Shown piece after piece: positions 60,469 through 64,000 of a stretch of DNA of 64,000 nt. The notes under the pieces were generated by a model, which saw only the letters and a program-made list of their open reading frames with translations, had not been told where the DNA came from and did no database searches. How positions within the stretch are numbered: the stretch's first letter is position 1; every line of letters starts with the position of its first letter. Position numbers and translations under genes: made by a program. Location: the NCBI GenBank assembly GCA_036873755.1, contig JAVTVY010025174.1, forward strand, positions 1 to 64,000, given 5' to 3'. This stretch comes from Hanleya hanleyi. Lineage: Eukaryota; Mollusca; Polyplacophora; Lepidopleurida; Hanleyidae.

Positions 60469-60600
60469 CGGGCGTGACGGGCGTCAATGCATTTCGATGT
60501 ATTGGTGACAATTCCATGGAAATCAGAGCTTCTGAGCTAGTTCACCAGGGCGTTGAAGCATTAAGCTAAGCGTTGACGGGCGTTACTGTCTATAAAAGCA
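60466..60600 (+). promoter_or_regulatory. Gene B promoter region
   Basis: Contains GACAATTCCATGGAAATCAG, TTCACCAGGGCGTTGAAGC, AGCTAAGCGTTGACGGGCGT and TATAAAAG at 60591-60598, 53 bp before the ATG at 60644. Homologous promoters are at 3680-3790 (-), 44805-44880 (+), 61500-61640 (+, cut after the GC-rich part) and 63295-63480 (-). Confidence 0.65.
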
Positions 60601-60643
60601 AGTGTATTCCCATAACACGCACAGTCGACGTTCAACCGTCAAC

Positions 60644-61222
60644 ATGGCTTATAGATGCTCTAAGTGCGAACGCACGTTCACCAGACGTTACGATATGATG
60701 CGACACGAGAAAAATATACAATGGATTGACGACTCCGAGGCACAAGAAGCCGATATAGAGACTGATCGACTGATACCGAAACAGAGATTGCTGAGAGTCT
60801 ATCGACTGATACCGAAACAGAGATTGCTGGGAGTCTATCTAGTGATACGGATAGCTTGACCTCAGATAGTCAGCCTACGTCCGAGGAAAGGGAGAAAGAA
60901 CCTACGTTCTGGGATCGTATTTTGAGAGCAGCTATCAATACTCACGCTGCAGCGATCGAGGACGCGGGACAGGATAACTTACAACAGGCATACACCCAAA
61001 TGCGCCCCTGCATCAGGAAAACAGCCATGGCGATCTATGAACAGTATACCTTACTACCGCTTGGAATGAAAGGCGACCCCACGCACAGGTTCATCATGAA
61101 GACCAAGCGTCACTTGGAAGAGAATATGGGGCTACCACCCACCGAGGCCCTGCAAAATGCGATCAGAACTTTTTCAGGACATGTTGCCCAAACAATATCC
61201 TGAACTGCCCGACGATGCTTAG
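60644..61222 (+). pseudogene. Gene B: C2H2 zinc-finger protein of a mobile family, broken
   Basis: The product begins MAYRCSKCERTFTRRYDMMR with two Cys ligands and the first His of a C2H2 finger. The expected second His is Gln (HEKNIQ), so metal binding is probably lost. A Glu/Ser/Thr-rich acidic linker follows (about 60770-60900), then a helical domain from TFWDRILRAA to HRFIMKTKRHLEEN and a C-terminus near 61175-61222. Two frameshifts separate these parts: an 8-bp direct duplication ACTGATCG at 60761-60776, which throws the finger out of frame with the rest, and an extra T in the five-T run at 61170-61174, judged by comparison with the right-arm remnant at 44978. I do not recognise the family; a DNA-binding or regulatory role is only suggested by the finger. 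Confidence 0.6.
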
Positions 61223-61460
61223 GTCACAGAGCAAAGATGGAACTTTCTCAAAGGACGGCTTCTGATTGGACAAGAGCAGCCGAGAATATGACAGATGCAG
61301 CGCCAAATGGCGGCCTCTGATCGGACAAGAGTCTTCTTGAATTGTAAACATACCCAACACGGCTCCCCCAGCGTGGGTATGATGCAACATTGGGGAGAAT
61401 AAACTATATGAAAACTTGTTGTTGTTCTCTCATCTGTCATCCTTGTTGTTGTTGTTGTTC
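61223..61460 (+). other. Gene B 3' flank
   Basis: GATTGGACAAGAGCAGCCGA and GCCAAATGGCGG motifs, AATAAA at 61398-61403, then GTT microsatellites. The same block occurs at 45050-45290 and, reversed, at 3268-3490 and 63010-63260. It was selected as a 3' flank because it follows the gene and carries a polyadenylation signal. Confidence 0.65.
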
Positions 61461-61474
61461 TCTCTCCGGTATAT

Positions 61475-61640
61475 ATCATGGCGTCAAGGCGTTATGCTAG
61501 GACATTAAGGCGTAACGACGGGCGTTGACGGGCGTCACTGCATTTCCGATGAATTAGTGACAATTCCATGAAAATCAGAGCTTTCGGGCTAATTCACCAG
61601 GGCGTTGAAGCGTTGAGCTTGGCGTTGGCGGGCGTTGCTA
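61475..61640 (+). repeat. Truncated second copy of the gene B promoter
   Basis: GGCGTAACGACGGGCGTTGA, GACAATTCCATGAAAATCAG and TTCACCAGGGCGTTGAAGCG are as in 60466-60580, but the copy stops before the TATA box (GGCGTTGCTACAAG). Confidence 0.75.
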
Positions 61641-61764
61641 CAAGATGCCATTTCACACGACGCATTCGGACCAAGGATGGTCCATTTCTACCCCAAACAC
61701 CTTCCTTCATACCCCCAAAATATCCTCTTTGGCTACTACTCCTAAACGACCTTATATGACCACT

Positions 61765-61784
61765 CACTCACTCACTCACTCATC
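61765..61784. repeat. ACTC microsatellite
   Basis: Five ACTC units. Such tracts commonly end molluscan SINE-like repeats. Confidence 0.8.
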
Positions 61785-61824
61785 CGGTTTTCCCACCGGG
61801 TTTTACATCCGGGCACTCTGGAAC

Positions 61825-62150
61825 ATTCGTTGCTCGCCTGAATAATGAGGAGAGCGGTCTATTGCTCGCCTAAATATGGAGGAGAGCGGTCTATTGCTCG
61901 CTTGAATATTGAGGAGAGCGGTCTATTGCTCACCTAAATATTGAGGAGAGCGGTCAATTGCTCGCTTGAATATTGCGGAGAGCGTTCTATTGCTCGCCTC
62001 AATATTGAGGAGAGCGGTCTATTGCTCGCCTGAATACAGAGGAGAGCGGTATATTGCTCGCCTAAATATTGAGGAGAGTGGTCTATTGCTCGCCTAAATA
62101 GTAAGGAGAGCGATCTATTGCTCGCCTACATAATGTCTATTGCTCGCCTT
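61825..62150 (+). repeat. 32-bp tandem array, about ten copies
   Basis: Units with core ATTGCTCGCCTGAATATTGA followed by GGAGAGCGGTCT. Unit sequence varies at AATATTG/AATATGG/AATACAG. One irregular, shortened unit lies near 62130. Confidence 0.92.
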
Positions 62151-62154
62151 TGAA

Positions 62155-62720
62155 TAGAGGGTATATCTACATGTACTTCAGTGTCTCAGTGAATAGAGCG
62201 GCATATCTACATGTACTTCAGCCATGTACCGGATGGAAGACAACCCAACAAATCTTGAAGGTCAGTACATGAAAGTACACGTACATCCCCGAAAAATAAG
62301 AGTACCCGGATGTTCCACGGTCCCCGGATATAACAACCCGGATGTTGAAGAGGACCCGGGTGTAAAACCTGGGAAAACCCGGATGTAAGATGAGGTCCCG
62401 GATGTAAAACCAGGGTCCCCGGAGGTAAAACATGGAAAAACCCGGATGTAAGATGAGTACCCGGATGTAAAAACCACAGTCCGCGGATGTAAAAACCCAC
62501 ATGGAACACCACCCAACAAATCTTGAAGGTCAGTACATGCATTCCAAACGTCCCAAATCCCCGTGGTCCAAGGTCACGTGACCGGAAGTGCCGGAACTAT
62601 AGTGGCCTTGACCTCTATGGCCTCCCCGTGACCAAGCACCTCCTTAAATTTTACCCGGGGGGGACAAATAGGTAGGTCAATAGAGCCTTAAATAGCCTTT
62701 ACATACTACTAAGGTCTTCC
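62155..62720 (-). repeat. Inverted flank of the second mosaic, right
   Basis: Reverse complement of 59690-60135, with additional ACCCGGATGTAA units (about nine), two copies of CCAACAAATCTTGAAGGTCA and the GACCGGAAGTGCCGGAACTA segment at 62580. It ends GCCTTTACATACTAC. Confidence 0.88.
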
Positions 62721-62784
62721 TCGATAGCTCTGAAATGAAGGGGTGCAAAGTTTATATCTGGCACTAGATTATCGCCATCGTCTT

Positions 62785-62925
62785 CCTGTTATTAAGGCTC
62801 TCTGTACCGTGTATCGATAAAGAAAGGTTCAACGATATTGCCTCTCACTGGCATACGAAAATGGGAAATTTATTACCATCATATTACATCTTTTTGAGAA
62901 GCTTGAAACTGCGTAGACGATGATA
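62785..62925 (+). repeat. Dispersed repeat, direct copy 2
   Basis: Direct match to 59315-59430 with an insertion of about 30 bp (GTTCAACGATATTGCC and following) after CGATAAAGAA. Confidence 0.85.
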
Positions 62926-63009
62926 AGTATCACCGTGCTGAACCACCGCAGTGCGGTTAATATTTATAGTATTACCATGATGCAGATAGTTGAGAGAAAG
63001 AAAGATCAA

Positions 63010-63480
63010 CACGTTCACAAGTTCCCATATAGTTTATTGTTCCCTCTATCACATCATACTCACGCTGTGGGAGCCGCGTTGGGTATGTATGCTCTTGTCC
63101 AATCAAGTATGCTCTTGTCCAATCAGAAACCACCATTTGATGGTGTATCTGTCATATTCGTTCTTGTCCGTTAAATGTATTCCCGGCTGCTCTTGTTCAA
63201 TCAGTAGCCGCCATTTGGTGTCGCGTCAACCTTCGGCCATGTTCGCTTTTGTCCGTTGGAGGTAGCCCTAATCATTTGAACATCACTGTGCACGTCTTTG
63301 GGTTACGCTTGTTTTTATAAAAGTAACACGGTAACGCCCGCCAACGTCTAGCTTAACGCTTCCACGCCCTGGCGAAATAGCCCGGAAGCTCTGATGGATC
63401 TAGATATCCCATGGAATTGACACTAATTCATCGAAATGCAGTGACGCCCGTCAACATCCGTAACGCCTTAGCGCTCTATC
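63010..63480 (-). pseudogene. Gene B deletion shell, fourth copy
   Basis: On the minus strand: promoter 63480-63300 with CACCAGGGCGTGGAAGCG-type sequence and a TATAAAAA site (63312-63319), a short leader resembling the gene B leader (GACGTGCACAGTGATGTTCA), then directly the 3' flank 63260-63010 with CCAAT-type motifs and an AATAAACTATATG block. The whole coding region is missing. It contains a local duplication of TATGCTCTTGTCCAATCA at 63088 and 63107. Confidence 0.7.
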
Positions 63481-63554
63481 ATAACGCCATCACGCATTGT
63501 CAACCGTCGAATCACACACATACTTTGACATTGACCCTTGACCCTTGACGAAAG

Positions 63555-63691
63555 TGACGTCATCACCGTTAGTGACGTCATCACCGGGAGTGGCGTCAAC
63601 TCCCGCATGTCCGTTTTCTGGGCGGTAGTCCCGCATCTTCTTCCAACTGGCGTCATCGTCAGAAGTGACGTCATCGCCGAAAGTAACGTCA
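63555..63691. promoter_or_regulatory. Cluster of six CRE-like sites with 18-bp spacing
   Basis: TGACGTCA at 63555, 63573 and 63666. One-base variants TGGCGTCA at 63591 and 63648, and TAACGTCA at 63684. Within each group of three the spacing is exactly 18 bp, and the flanks (AGTGACGTCATCACCG) are shared, so these are two 18-bp tandem arrays. TGACGTCA is the consensus CREB/ATF site; regulatory use here is untested. Confidence 0.6.
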
Positions 63692-63699
63692 TCGCACGC

Positions 63700-63790
63700 A
63701 TGCGCACGTCCCTGGTGGTACACCCACACCGTGACCATGGTGTATCCTATGACCTACGGGCTATGGTGGCCATCTACAGTTTCGTAGCAA
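63700..63790. repeat. Palindrome-centre relative
   Basis: CATGGTGTATCCTATGACCT and ACGGGCTATGGTGGCCAT resemble the centre of the palindrome at 60285-60330. The surrounding arms are different. The last 200 bases of the window show nothing further. Confidence 0.5.
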
Positions 63791-64000
63791 TGGCCCCGGT
63801 CTAATTTCATAACACGATAGACTGCCCGTGTTATGCTACATCATAATTCTTCTTGTCTTCTTAATAGCTTATATCTTTAATACCATCCTATTCAGCATTA
63901 CCAATGCTGCAAACGAACACGTACAGATCGTTGGCTGGCTTCGTCTACACGGTGATCGGGGTCATGGAGTAAATTTTGTCCTGCCTCAGTTTGCCCCTTG

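Overview
This window looks like intergenic, repeat-dominated DNA from an animal, most likely a marine mollusc and plausibly a gastropod. The evidence is a DIRS/Ngaro-type tyrosine-recombinase retrotransposon, a LINE tail fragment, tRNA-derived SINEs, palindromic MITEs, an ACTC microsatellite, and a short SINE tail (CTGAAACATTGCGGAACACG followed by a GTTAAACC motif) that I associate with molluscan repeats. The species call is inference. No intact host gene is present.

Region by region: 1-2976 holds the decayed 3' part of a DIRS/Ngaro-like retroelement on the minus strand. From about 2980 to about 46130 lies one huge imperfect inverted repeat. Reading inward from either end, its arms carry the same ordered blocks: ~145-bp terminal tandem repeats, an AAC/GTT microsatellite, the 3' and promoter parts of a deleted zinc-finger gene ('gene B'), a small intact ORF ('gene A'), a 35-bp tandem repeat, a CATGTACATG-rich tandem repeat with a SINE tail, and then a 29-bp satellite. 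The satellite runs on the + strand from 5299 to about 10820 and on the - strand from about 11615 to 43320. The switch point is a ~790-bp hairpin whose arms carry tRNA-Leu genes. The hairpin is present twice because of a 1958-bp tandem duplication. The right satellite arm is about six times longer than the left. It contains nested segmental duplications (about 520, 549, 2827 and 4218 bp) and one inserted LINE fragment.

The region from 46130 to 53557 is AT-rich unique sequence with scattered small elements: an inverted repeat holding a SINE, a second SINE copy, a dispersed repeat, and a 565-bp foldback element. A second, unrelated-looking 29-bp satellite fills 53558-56838. Directly after it is a possible first exon encoding a signal peptide with a splice donor. 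A TA-flanked MITE follows at 58240-58590. The last 4.5 kb (59300-63800) is a second mosaic of the same mobile family: inverted flanks, a 330-bp palindrome, a full-length but broken copy of gene B with its TATA box, a 32-bp tandem array, another gene-B deletion shell, and a cluster of TGACGTCA-type sites at exact 18-bp spacing.

The main candidate for something undescribed is the giant foldback element with satellite-filled arms, tRNA-Leu genes at its centre and a pair of TATA-driven small genes (A and B) near its ends. Nearly all long ORFs in the window are artefacts: the 29-bp monomer has no stop in any of three frames on one strand, so it yields periodic 29-residue peptides.
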